Assembly (NCBI RefSeq): GCF_003625485.1
Contig: NZ_RAIR01000012.1
Span: 1 to 55,520 of the forward strand
Direction: 5' to 3'
Source of the DNA: Butyrivibrio sp. CB08
Lineage (GTDB): Bacteria; Bacillota; Clostridia; Lachnospirales; Lachnospiraceae
Length of the DNA: 55,520 nucleotides
Positions 22,813-30,969 of this stretch are shown here, piece by piece (within the stretch, counting starts at the first letter, position 1; each line of letters starts with the position of its first letter). The translations under genes were made by a program, and so were the position numbers. The notes under the pieces were generated by a model that worked only from the letters and a program-made list of their open reading frames with translations, ran no database searches and was not told the origin of the DNA.

Positions 22813-23607
22813 TTATTTTGCCATTCCCTTCTGTCTAGCGTACTCAGCAGCACCAAGAGCACCCATAAGCTGAGGGTCGATTGAAAGCTCAACAACCTTG
22901 AGCTTAAGAACCTGCTCGATAGCAGCCTTAAGTCCCGCATTCTTAGCACATCCGCCTGTAAGTGTAATGGAATCTGTAGCGCCAGCCTTCTTGGACATTA
23001 CAAAGCATCTCTTTGCAACAGCCATCTCGATACCAGCTGCGATCTCATCCATAGGCTTACCTTCACCAACAAGGGTGATAACCTCAGACTCAGCAAATAC
23101 TGTACACTGAGCTGTGATAGGAATAACGTTCTTAGCTGAAAGTGAAAGATTTGAAAACTGCTCTAAAGTCATCTCGAATGATCTTGCCATAGCCTCGAAG
23201 AATCTTCCTGTACCAGCTGCGCACTTATCGTTCATAGCGAAGTTCTTAACTGTTCCGTCTGTGTCGATGGAGATACCCTTAACGTCCTGACCACCGATAT
23301 CGATGATAGCCTTAACTGAAGGGTTTGTTACATGTACACCCATAGCGTGGCATGAGATCTCAGAAATGTTCTCATCAGCAAAAGGAACCTTGTTACGTCC
23401 ATAACCTGTACCAATGAGGTACTCAAGCTCCTTGGAGCTGTTAAGTCCATCAACCTGGCTGCAAACTTCCTTCATTGCCAACTCAGCTGACTCCTGAGCA
23501 ATGATCTTACTCTTTATTGTTGTACCAGCAACCATCTTGCCGGTCTCATCAACGATCACCGCCTTTGTGTAGGTTGATCCCACATCACATCCACCAAAAT
23601 ATTTCAT
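22813..23607 (-). CDS. 2-hydroxyacyl-CoA dehydratase activase (BcrA/BadF/HgdC type)
   Basis: A 264-residue ASKHA ATPase. It starts with the phosphate-binding GGCDVGSTYTKAVI and has IIDIGGQDVK, the bridging cluster Cys in NDKCAAGTGRF (C129) and ITAQCTVFAESEV (C168), and TGGCAKNAGL. The homodimer holds one [4Fe-4S] cluster between subunits and uses ATP hydrolysis to pass one electron at very low potential to the dehydratase. It is the only activase for the two dehydratase pairs in this window. It follows the large subunit gene and has an AAGGAGG ribosome binding site. Confidence 0.95.
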   Translation of the reverse strand: MKYFGGCDVGSTYTKAVIVDETGKMVAGTTIKSKIIAQESAELAMKEVCSQVDGLNSSKELEYLIGTGYGRNKVPFADENISEISCHAMGVHVTNPSVKAIIDIGGQDVKGISIDTDGTVKNFAMNDKCAAGTGRFFEAMARSFEMTLEQFSNLSLSAKNVIPITAQCTVFAESEVITLVGEGKPMDEIAAGIEMAVAKRCFVMSKKAGATDSITLTGGCAKNAGLKAAIEQVLKLKVVELSIDPQLMGALGAAEYARQKGMAK

Positions 23608-23645
23608 ATCTTAAAAATCCTCCTTAAAATGTTTACTATTGTTAA

Positions 23646-25421
23646 TTACCATGTTGTGTCATCTTCGAAGTCGAGAAGTGACGGGTCAACCGGTTCTGCC
23701 TTCATGACAGTTCTCATGAATTCATTTACTTCTGCTCTCATGTCTTTTCTGGATACTGTTCTTGGATCCATCAGGTCGTGGCTGCACCAAAGGAGCTTGA
23801 TTCCACGCTCTCTTGCCTGATCTTCGAAAAGTCCCTGAACAGTTGCCATGTTCTTACATGATACGTGCTGATACATAAGAACGAAATCTACGCTCCATGC
23901 TTCACACTGTCTCCAGAGCTCTGTTACAACGTGATCATATCCACCGTTGGTATGTCTTCTCATAACCATTCGCTCGTAGAGTCTTGCAAGGTCCTTAAGA
24001 GCCTCTTCCTTGTTCTCTGTCTCAAGAGGTTTTGTGAAGTTCAGTGACTCCATCTCAACAAGGATATCTACGCCCCAGCAGTTTGCAAACCAGTTGGAGA
24101 AGTTTGCATAGTAGTGAGCTGGTATAGACCAAACGATAGCTCTGTATTTCATCTTGCCGCGCCAAGCTTCATCCTTGTGCTCGTAAGCCTTAAGCATGAG
24201 CTTGTCGACTTTTTTGAAGGTGGACATGATTCTTGGATCAAGTCCGCCGTCCATCTCGTAGTTCCATTTTCTGAAGAGCTCGTAGCAAGGTCCAATGAGC
24301 TGTGGATGAGGGGTCTGGTTGATCTCCCATTTCTGAAGCTCGTACTTGGTCTCTTCATTGAATCTGGCCATGGCTGAGAAGTAAGCATCCCAATTCCACT
24401 TTGCGCCAGTGTTTTCTTCGATAAACTTAATGCAGCCCTCAATATCTTTTACCGCTGCATCCATAATGGACTCGTCCTCATACCTTACAGGGAATGCCAG
24501 GTGGTATGTAGGAAGATCCTTGAACCTTCTGCTGGTGTAGGATGATGCCATAACTGATCCGTCGCAAGGCATTGAGCTTGAAATGAAGCAAGCGCCCATG
24601 TGAGGAAGGGCATCCACAACAACTGAACCGCACTCTGATGAAGGAACAGGACATGTATCTGACGGAAGTCCATAGGACTCAATGGCGTCAATATATGGCA
24701 TACATGCCAGCTGATCGATCTCTGACAAAAGAAATACTGGCATCAGCTGATAAGGAATTCCGATAAGATCAGGGAATCCAGCCATGATCTGTGACATTGT
24801 CATCTCATCGAAAAGAACTACCTTCTTGGAAAGAGCTGTTGAATTACCAACCTTCTCGTCGGCCTTCATAAGAAGTACCAGGTTCTCTGCAACATATCTG
24901 AATATTGCATAGATGAGCTCGTGGTGCATCTTGAGGGCTCTTCCTCTAAGACCCATGGTGTTCTTGTCCATAAAGGAGTGGCAGCAGAAATAGGAGATCA
25001 TCCATCTGTAGTGAACAGCACCCATCATGGCAGGAACCAGGTCCTTGGAGAATGTAGCAAGAAGCATTGCCCACATTCTGCCCCATTCGTAGAAGTCTAC
25101 GCCAGTGTCCTTGACACCACGCCACTCACGTCTTACTGTTGCCATCTTGCCCTTGGCATAGAGCTTACCAAGCTGCTTCTCGCCGTTAAGAACAAGATCC
25201 TTTATCTCTTCCGGAGACATATCTTTTAACAGATCTGCCTCGTGGGTAAGTCTCTTTTTAAGGAGCTTTGCATCATTGCCTACTGACTTGGCAACGTCCT
25301 TCCAGTCTGTTTCCTTGATGAGGTCAGCAACGATTCCGCCGATCTCTTTCATGTTCTCAGCCTGGGCCTTCCAGTTTATCTCATCCTTTAATCTGAAATT
25401 CTTGGGGTCAATATATTTCAT
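23646..25421 (-). CDS. 2-hydroxyacyl-CoA dehydratase-like large subunit, copy 1
   Basis: A 591-residue protein of the BcrB/BcrC/HgdAB superfamily, longer than the usual 400-480 residues because of an N-terminal extension of about 110 residues. Family features include SYGLPSDTCPVPSSECG, SSSMPCDGSVMAS and a C-terminal LWCSHDLMDPRTVSRKD region, ending in PSLLDFEDDTTW. Related enzymes take an electron from the activase and remove water from 2-hydroxyacyl-CoA through a ketyl radical, or reduce small molecules. It overlaps the upstream small subunit gene by 4 nt (ATGA). It is a clear paralogue of 28811-30502. Substrate unknown. Confidence 0.85.
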   Translation of the reverse strand: MKYIDPKNFRLKDEINWKAQAENMKEIGGIVADLIKETDWKDVAKSVGNDAKLLKKRLTHEADLLKDMSPEEIKDLVLNGEKQLGKLYAKGKMATVRREWRGVKDTGVDFYEWGRMWAMLLATFSKDLVPAMMGAVHYRWMISYFCCHSFMDKNTMGLRGRALKMHHELIYAIFRYVAENLVLLMKADEKVGNSTALSKKVVLFDEMTMSQIMAGFPDLIGIPYQLMPVFLLSEIDQLACMPYIDAIESYGLPSDTCPVPSSECGSVVVDALPHMGACFISSSMPCDGSVMASSYTSRRFKDLPTYHLAFPVRYEDESIMDAAVKDIEGCIKFIEENTGAKWNWDAYFSAMARFNEETKYELQKWEINQTPHPQLIGPCYELFRKWNYEMDGGLDPRIMSTFKKVDKLMLKAYEHKDEAWRGKMKYRAIVWSIPAHYYANFSNWFANCWGVDILVEMESLNFTKPLETENKEEALKDLARLYERMVMRRHTNGGYDHVVTELWRQCEAWSVDFVLMYQHVSCKNMATVQGLFEDQARERGIKLLWCSHDLMDPRTVSRKDMRAEVNEFMRTVMKAEPVDPSLLDFEDDTTW

Positions 25422-26629
25422 ACCGGCACCTCCTGTTTCTCTTTCTGCTGGCTCTTGATCCTCTTGATCTCAAGGGCCTCAACAAATGCCTGGAAGCGGG
25501 TACGAAGCTGACCGGAGTTGTGTACGTTGTATGACCTGTCGATTGACAGTGTAGGCCATCCGTACTCCTCAGAGAGGATGTGGCTTGCAAGAGGTCTTTC
25601 AAAGGCCCAGAAGTCGCAGTACTTAACCTGCTCGTAAATAATTCCGTCAGCCTTGAACTCTTTTGCCAGCCTGTCAGCTGTATCTCTTCTTTGCTGAATC
25701 TTGTAATCAGCCATGTATCTTGGACATTCAGAGGTCTTCATGTAGTGTCTCGCGATCTGCTTGACTACATCCTCCTCGTCGTTAAGCACTATCTCTTCCC
25801 TTCCAGGGAATGAGCCGTAGCAGTATCTGTCTGCCACAACCATAGCGCCTGACTCCTCAAGAAGTCTTGTGAAATCAAGGTCATCAACCTCAGATCCCAC
25901 AACGAGAACCCTTGCTCTGAACCATGGCTTAGGATCTGTCTTTCTCTTTTTGATCTCCTCAAGAGTTTCCTTGAGAAGTGGAAGGATCTTGGCTGTTGGA
26001 CATACATAGCTCACAAGACAGATAACATGGAACTCGTATCCAGTCACTGGCGGATTGTCCAGCTTGCGGAAATTGCCGATCTCTGTGATGACTCTGCAGA
26101 GCTCGTTATGCTCCTCAACTGCCTTCCTGATGGCCTCGTCAGATACGTCGGTTCCAAGCTTCTCATGCATCACGTCAAGAACACGAAGGCGCATCTGTGT
26201 AGCCACCTGGTCTACGTTGTAGTCCTCAACTTTGTAAGGCACATCAGTGTGCGTTACAAAGAAGTGAGGCTTTTTGTTGCAGTCAAGGATCTCCAGATGC
26301 TCATAGCATCTGTTCATCGCTGAGCAGGCGTCAACACCAGCGATTCCATCAAGGTATTCGTATCCTCCCTCTATTCCTCTCTCCAAAAGAGATCTTGAAA
26401 ATTCACAGGTGTAATTGGACATGTAGTATGTAGAAATGTCGATAGAACCTGTCCTGGGTGCCCTCATGCGGGTTGAAAAGCAATTGTCTACATTTAAAAG
26501 AACTTCTGGCATGTGATAGCAGGTGTATCCGATAGCATACTGCCCTTCCTTCTGAGCTTCCTTGACCAGATCATTGGCAGCGTCATCCAAAAGATTCTCG
26601 AATGTGATCATGTGTTTTAAATCCTGCAC
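25418..26629 (-). CDS. 2-hydroxyacyl-CoA dehydratase-like small subunit, copy 1
   Basis: A 403-residue HgdB/BcrC-family subunit. Candidate cluster Cys are C37 (GYTCYHMPEVLL), C50 (DNCFST), C75 (SNYTCEF) and C102 (DACSAMNRC); the first three motifs and C102 are shared with the paralogue at 27619. Later family motifs are VADRYCYGSFPGREE and a QLRTRFQAFVEALE C-terminus. It should pair with the product of the overlapping large-subunit gene. It is 21 nt downstream of cooC. Confidence 0.88.
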   Translation of the reverse strand: MQDLKHMITFENLLDDAANDLVKEAQKEGQYAIGYTCYHMPEVLLNVDNCFSTRMRAPRTGSIDISTYYMSNYTCEFSRSLLERGIEGGYEYLDGIAGVDACSAMNRCYEHLEILDCNKKPHFFVTHTDVPYKVEDYNVDQVATQMRLRVLDVMHEKLGTDVSDEAIRKAVEEHNELCRVITEIGNFRKLDNPPVTGYEFHVICLVSYVCPTAKILPLLKETLEEIKKRKTDPKPWFRARVLVVGSEVDDLDFTRLLEESGAMVVADRYCYGSFPGREEIVLNDEEDVVKQIARHYMKTSECPRYMADYKIQQRRDTADRLAKEFKADGIIYEQVKYCDFWAFERPLASHILSEEYGWPTLSIDRSYNVHNSGQLRTRFQAFVEALEIKRIKSQQKEKQEVPV

Positions 26630-26650
26630 GGTTACCTCCTTTCTATGCCT

Positions 26651-27412
26651 TTAGAGTATTTTTAAATTCAAAAGAGCTTCTTGCGCGCCCTTTAATATTC
26701 CAGTGTCTTCAGGTAATTCAAAGATGCTCTTACCTTCGATGTCGTTCTCTGTCATGGCATCGTCCTGGGGTATAACAGATATTACCCTGACGCCGCCAAT
26801 CTCTTTTTCCGTGATCTTCTCCGGAAGTGGAGCCCTGTTGACAATAAGCCCGATATCGTCGTACATGACAAGCTCATTTGCAACATCCTTGATAGTCTCA
26901 ATTATGGAAAGGCCCTTACGGCTCTGATCTGAAACACAGATAAGATGTGTTACCTTCTCCATAACCCTTCTGTTTATCTGCTCAATTCCTGCTTCGCCAT
27001 CTATGACAACATAGTCAAAATCGTCCACCAGCATCTCGATGACCTTTTTAAGATAAGTGTTGATAGCGCAGTAGCATCCTGCAGACTCAGGTCTTCCTAT
27101 AGCCAGAAAAGCAAATCCCTTCTGCTCATCCAGAGCATCGTACAATCTGAACTTGGCCTCAGCCAAAATGTCCTGGGTATCCTTGAGTTTGCCTGTAACA
27201 TCCTCAGCAACTCTCTTCCTGATCTGGTCAAGGGTTTCCGTAGCCTCAACCCCTAACGCAACAGAAAGACCTACCGCCGGATCTGCATCAATAGCAAGGA
27301 TCTTAGCGTCAGGCCTTTTATTAGATAAGAGTCTCACAATAGCAGCAGAAAGAGACGTCTTACCAACGCCACCTTTTCCTGCCAGTGCAATGACTGTCGT
27401 ATGGTCCGCCAT
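26651..27412 (-). CDS. cooC: CooC-type nickel-insertion ATPase (MinD/ParA family)
   Basis: A 253-residue P-loop ATPase. The deviant Walker A KGGVGKTS (residues 13-20), IDADPAVGLSVALG and YVVIDGEAGIEQINRR are those of CooC proteins. The metal-binding CxC motif is present (C113 and C115 in AGCYCAIN), matching the pair that binds nickel between CooC protomers. CooC proteins mature nickel sites of carbon monoxide dehydrogenase and acetyl-CoA synthase. No CODH gene is in the window, so the client may be the ACS-like protein or the dehydratases downstream. First gene of the operon, with the promoter at 27448-27476. Confidence 0.88.
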   Translation of the reverse strand: MADHTTVIALAGKGGVGKTSLSAAIVRLLSNKRPDAKILAIDADPAVGLSVALGVEATETLDQIRKRVAEDVTGKLKDTQDILAEAKFRLYDALDEQKGFAFLAIGRPESAGCYCAINTYLKKVIEMLVDDFDYVVIDGEAGIEQINRRVMEKVTHLICVSDQSRKGLSIIETIKDVANELVMYDDIGLIVNRAPLPEKITEKEIGGVRVISVIPQDDAMTENDIEGKSIFELPEDTGILKGAQEALLNLKIL

Positions 27413-27447
27413 ATCTCCCCCTCAAAACTAAATTTCGCCTAAGGTTA

Positions 27448-27476
27448 ATTATAATAATTTTGGCCAAATTTCACAA
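27448..27476 (-). promoter_or_regulatory. Promoter of the cooC-dehydratase operon
   Basis: On the minus strand TTGTGA (27471-27476) and a perfect TATAAT (27448-27453) are separated by 17 bp; the cooC start is about 35 bp downstream of the -10. The region is AT-rich and divergent from the second operon. Confidence 0.75.
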
Positions 27477-27552
27477 GAAATCTTCACGAATATTTTGAAA
27501 TTTGTTAATATATGATATGTGAGAGCACGTTTTATTGTTAATTTTTTAGCAA

Positions 27553-27582
27553 TTGCCGCTATTTCTCGCATTTTCCTAAACT
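27553..27582 (+). promoter_or_regulatory. Candidate promoter of the second dehydratase operon
   Basis: TTGCCG (27553-27558) and TAAACT (27577-27582) with an 18-bp spacer precede the GGGGGAGG ribosome binding site of the next gene. The fit is moderate. Confidence 0.45.
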
Positions 27583-27618
27583 TTGATAACTTAAACTAGG
27601 GGGAGGTTTTAACTTAAA

Positions 27619-28806
27619 ATGAAAGATCTCGTGCACATTTTTGAGCTCGAGGATCTATTGCAGGAGGCTAACAACAAACTTGTTCGCCAGGCAAAAGAAG
27701 ATGGAAAGAAAGCGTTGGGTTATACATGTTACTTCATGCCAGAAGTACTTCTTGACCTACCAGGCTGCTTTTCAGTTCGTCTTCGTGCGCCACGCAGTGG
27801 TTCCCCGGATATGGCTACATACTACATGTCAAACCGCACCTGTATGTACGGCAGGTGTCTGTTAGAGCGCGCTCTTGAGGGAGGTTTTAACTTCCTGGAT
27901 GCCCAGATGGCAACTGAAACCTGTACTGTAACCTGTAGGTTCCAGGAGCATCTTCAGCTTATGGACATCATCAAGAATCCGGATTTCTTCTGTGAATTCA
28001 CAGATGTTCCATTCAAAAAGAATGAAAACTCCATCGATCACTACGAGAAGCAGCTTCAGGATCACGTTCTTGATAAGCTCTCTGATCGCTTTGGAATAGA
28101 TACCAGCGACGAAGCTCTTCTTAAGGCTATTGAAGAGCACAACGAGATCTGTCGCCTCATCACTGAGATTGGCCGCTACAGAAAGCTCGACGAGCCCACC
28201 ATTACCGGATGGGAATTCTCAGTCATCCAGCTTGCAACCTTAGTATGTCCTAAGTATCTCATCATAGATATGCTCAAGGACATCGCAGAACAGCTTAAGA
28301 CCAGAAAGCCAGATGCCAAAAAGACCTACCGCTGCAAGGTAGTCCTTACAGGTTCTGAAGAAGATGATCCAAGCTTTATCAAGCTCATCGAGGAATGCGG
28401 CGCACTGGTTGTTGCAGACAGGCACTGCTATGGCTCTCTTCCAGGACGTGAAGAGATCATTGTCAAAGAAGGCGAAAGACCACTTCGCGCCATCGCCCGC
28501 CACTATATCGAGACCAGCGAATGCCCACGCTTTATGGACCAGCATATCATGCGTGAGAGGAAGCAGTATCTTGCAGATGTGGCAAAAGAGTATAAGGCTG
28601 ACGGAATTATCATCTCCCAGATGAAGTTCTGTGAGTACTGGAGTTATGAGAGAACCATCGACACTCTTATTCTTCCAAGAGACTTTGGTTATCCTGTTTG
28701 CTCCATCGAAAAAGAGTATGTCAACAATGCGGTTGGACAGCTTCGTACCAGATTCCAGGCCTTTGTTGAGAGCATAGAGCTCAAGAATATTCAAAAGGAG
28801 GCCTAA
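27619..28806 (+). CDS. 2-hydroxyacyl-CoA dehydratase-like small subunit, copy 2
   Basis: A 395-residue paralogue of the protein at 25418-26629. It shares GYTCYFMPEVLL (C37), GCFSVRLRAPRSGS (C50), YYMSNRTC (C75), C102, VADRHCYGSLPGREE and QLRTRFQAFVES; extra Cys at 80 and 106 distinguish it. The start follows GGGGGAGG. It is transcribed away from copy 1, so the two operons are divergent duplicates. It must rely on the activase of the other operon or one elsewhere, because none follows here. Confidence 0.88.
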   Translation: MKDLVHIFELEDLLQEANNKLVRQAKEDGKKALGYTCYFMPEVLLDLPGCFSVRLRAPRSGSPDMATYYMSNRTCMYGRCLLERALEGGFNFLDAQMATETCTVTCRFQEHLQLMDIIKNPDFFCEFTDVPFKKNENSIDHYEKQLQDHVLDKLSDRFGIDTSDEALLKAIEEHNEICRLITEIGRYRKLDEPTITGWEFSVIQLATLVCPKYLIIDMLKDIAEQLKTRKPDAKKTYRCKVVLTGSEEDDPSFIKLIEECGALVVADRHCYGSLPGREEIIVKEGERPLRAIARHYIETSECPRFMDQHIMRERKQYLADVAKEYKADGIIISQMKFCEYWSYERTIDTLILPRDFGYPVCSIEKEYVNNAVGQLRTRFQAFVESIELKNIQKEA

Positions 28807-28810
28807 GCAA

Positions 28811-30502
28811 ATGGGTATTACTTTAAAAGACATAAAAGCAAAATACCGTGAGCTCTTTGTTGTAGAGAAGAGCCCCGAAGAAAAAAATAAACCCTTTGAT
28901 CCTAAAAAAGCTGCCCACGACTTCTGGTATGGAAAAGAGCATGAAGAGAGACGCCTTGGCGATCTCTATGTAGGAAACACCGGACTTTACAAGCACCGCG
29001 AGTGGCGTGGTGTTAAAGATACCATGTACTACTTCAACATGATCTGGCTTTACAACTATGCTCACATGGTTTCAGATATCATGAAGTACGGCGATGGCCC
29101 TAAGGCCATTGTGGATTTCACAAAGGGTACCCTTCGCTACCGCTGGATGGGACAGACATATCTTACAGTTATGCACTGGTTCGACAGAGGTCTTGAGGGA
29201 ACAAGAGGCGAAGCAATGAAGGCTTCTGCCTGGCACTACCGCGCAATGGTAAGTGAGACCATCAGGCAGTTCATGAGAATGTTTGAAGCCGACAAGAAGA
29301 TCCATGGCGGTGAAGCTCCTGAAAAGTGGAACAAGACCATCGCCCACAACGAGACCTTAAGTGGAAACATCTTCTACGGCTGGAGAGATCAGCTTGATGA
29401 CGTAGCTCTTGAGATGATCCCATACTTCGTTTCAGTACACGTTAATAACCACACAGTTCTTAATTATATTGATGCTGCTCAGTCAATTGGACTTCCTTCA
29501 GATCCATGTCCAATGTGTCAGGCAGAATATGGTCTGTTCGTTCAGGACGATTATCCTGATTACAGCCCGGTAATGCTCACATCCAACGAGGCCTGCGACG
29601 GCTCTGTTGCCACATCAGTTCTTCAGGACTGGTTCCTCAACAGACCACTCTACGCAATGCCTCAGCCTATGAGATACGACGATCCTCTGGTTCAGGAACA
29701 CTGCCAGAAGGAGATCGAGGGTGCATGGAAGTTCGTGGAAGAACAGTTTGGCATCAAGATGGACTGGGATCAGTATGTTAAACACGCCCAGAGCTTCAAC
29801 AAGCTCACAGAGTTTGAGTGGGAAAAATGGGATGTTGCAGCCAACACTCCTTACTATCCTATCAATGGTGTTGCTCAGGCCCTTTACAGAATCTACTACT
29901 CACAGGATGGTGACAGACCTATCTGGCACGAGACTGATGCAAGGGTTAAAGCCATCATGGAAAAGACAGTCAAGAACAAGATAGAGTGCTTCCCAAAGAC
30001 AAGACACCGTGCAATCGCATGGAGCTGCGCACCACTTTATTACTCCAACTGGTGTACATGGGCTTACAACTGCTGGGGAATCAACTGCGTCATCAACATG
30101 GATTCACTTATGTTTGACCAGTACCTCAGAACTGATACTTATGAGCACGCCCTTGAAGATCTGTCCTGGTTCAATGAGAAAGCCCCTATGCGTGCCATGG
30201 CAGTAGGCGGACACGAGCACATTCTTTCCCTGTTCGATTACATGGAGAGATTCAACTGCGATATGGTCATCATGTATGATCAGCTTCAGTGCAAGGGAAT
30301 GCAGGGTATTCACGGTGTATTCGAGGATGAGTTCAGAAAGCGTGACATTCATGCAATCTGGATCCCTCACGCTCTTCCTGATAAGAGAACAGTTTCAAGA
30401 GCTGAGATCCGTGATATCATCAATGACTATATGACAACAGTAATGCGAGAAGAGCCACTCGATCCTTCACTTCTGGATTTCGACGACGCAATGAGCTGGT
30501 AA
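28811..30502 (+). CDS. 2-hydroxyacyl-CoA dehydratase-like large subunit, copy 2
   Basis: A 563-residue paralogue of 23646-25421, again with a long N-terminal extension. Shared motifs are HREWRGVKDT, LRYRWM, SIGLPSDPCPMCQAEYG, SNEACDGSVATS, RHRAIAWSCAPLYYSNW and the C-terminal PSLLDFDDAMSW. CPMCQ adds a Cys pair not seen in copy 1 (CPVPSSEC). It begins 4 nt after its partner and is followed after 15 nt by a small membrane protein, as in the first operon. Substrate unknown. Confidence 0.85.
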   Translation: MGITLKDIKAKYRELFVVEKSPEEKNKPFDPKKAAHDFWYGKEHEERRLGDLYVGNTGLYKHREWRGVKDTMYYFNMIWLYNYAHMVSDIMKYGDGPKAIVDFTKGTLRYRWMGQTYLTVMHWFDRGLEGTRGEAMKASAWHYRAMVSETIRQFMRMFEADKKIHGGEAPEKWNKTIAHNETLSGNIFYGWRDQLDDVALEMIPYFVSVHVNNHTVLNYIDAAQSIGLPSDPCPMCQAEYGLFVQDDYPDYSPVMLTSNEACDGSVATSVLQDWFLNRPLYAMPQPMRYDDPLVQEHCQKEIEGAWKFVEEQFGIKMDWDQYVKHAQSFNKLTEFEWEKWDVAANTPYYPINGVAQALYRIYYSQDGDRPIWHETDARVKAIMEKTVKNKIECFPKTRHRAIAWSCAPLYYSNWCTWAYNCWGINCVINMDSLMFDQYLRTDTYEHALEDLSWFNEKAPMRAMAVGGHEHILSLFDYMERFNCDMVIMYDQLQCKGMQGIHGVFEDEFRKRDIHAIWIPHALPDKRTVSRAEIRDIINDYMTTVMREEPLDPSLLDFDDAMSW

Positions 30503-30517
30503 GGAAGGGGGATAAGC

Positions 30518-30721
30518 ATGAAGGCTATTGGAAAATTCTTTTTCAAACTTTTGAAGTTTGCAGCAATCGTATATGCAATACTCTTTGCTGTGTTCTATTG
30601 GGATCTTGATGGAAAGTTCCTCTACTACATCTGGGAGCCGCTTATGATAAAGCGCTTCGACAACATGAAGAGAGCGGATAACACCATGACTCCATATTCA
30701 ATGAAAGATCCGGTTGAATAA
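30518..30721 (+). CDS. Small single-span membrane protein of the second dehydratase operon
   Basis: A 67-residue protein with a basic N-terminus (MKAIGKFFFKLLK), one membrane helix (about residues 11-28) and a polar tail. VFYWDLDGKF just after the helix matches IYFWNLDQKL in the 55-residue protein at 22615-22782. Both sit beside a dehydratase pair, which supports a real, operon-linked small membrane protein. Preceded by GGAAGGGGG. Function unknown. Confidence 0.75.
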   Translation: MKAIGKFFFKLLKFAAIVYAILFAVFYWDLDGKFLYYIWEPLMIKRFDNMKRADNTMTPYSMKDPVE

Positions 30722-30730
30722 AACAAATAA

Positions 30731-30763
30731 GAGCTACTCACCATTATGGCGGGTAGCTCTTTT
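30731..30763. terminator. Bidirectional terminator between dehydratase operon 2 and cooT
   Basis: GAGCTAC (30731-30737) and GTAGCTC (30753-30759) pair around a 15-nt loop. TTTT follows on the plus strand and TTATTTG on the minus strand, so it can serve both convergent transcripts. Confidence 0.85.
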
Positions 30764-30774
30764 AATTTACATAC

Positions 30775-30957
30775 TTAGCAGTCTATTCTGATAACTGCTC
30801 CTGTAAGGTCAGCAAACTTAAGGCTTCCCTTAAAGGTCTTCTGTTCGCCCATAAGATCTGTCAGAGTGATGTTCTCCCCATCGATATTGATGGAGCTCAC
30901 ATATTCCATCAAAACCTCATCAGGATTTGAATCACGAAACGCTGTGGAAAGGCACAT
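30775..30957 (-). CDS. cooT: CooT family nickel-binding protein
   Basis: A 60-residue protein beginning MCLSTAF with Cys2, followed by alternating short strands (VSSINIDGENITLTDLMGEQ, then FKGSLKFADLTGAVIRIDC). This matches the small CooT fold, a dimeric protein binding one nickel through the N-terminal Cys and described as an accessory factor in CODH loci. A strong AAGGAGGT ribosome binding site precedes the ATG. It is 12 nt after pgcA, so it is probably co-transcribed with carbohydrate genes but lies tail to tail with the dehydratase operon and complements its cooC. Confidence 0.82.
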   Translation of the reverse strand: MCLSTAFRDSNPDEVLMEYVSSINIDGENITLTDLMGEQKTFKGSLKFADLTGAVIRIDC

Positions 30958-30969
30958 ATCTCTACCTCC

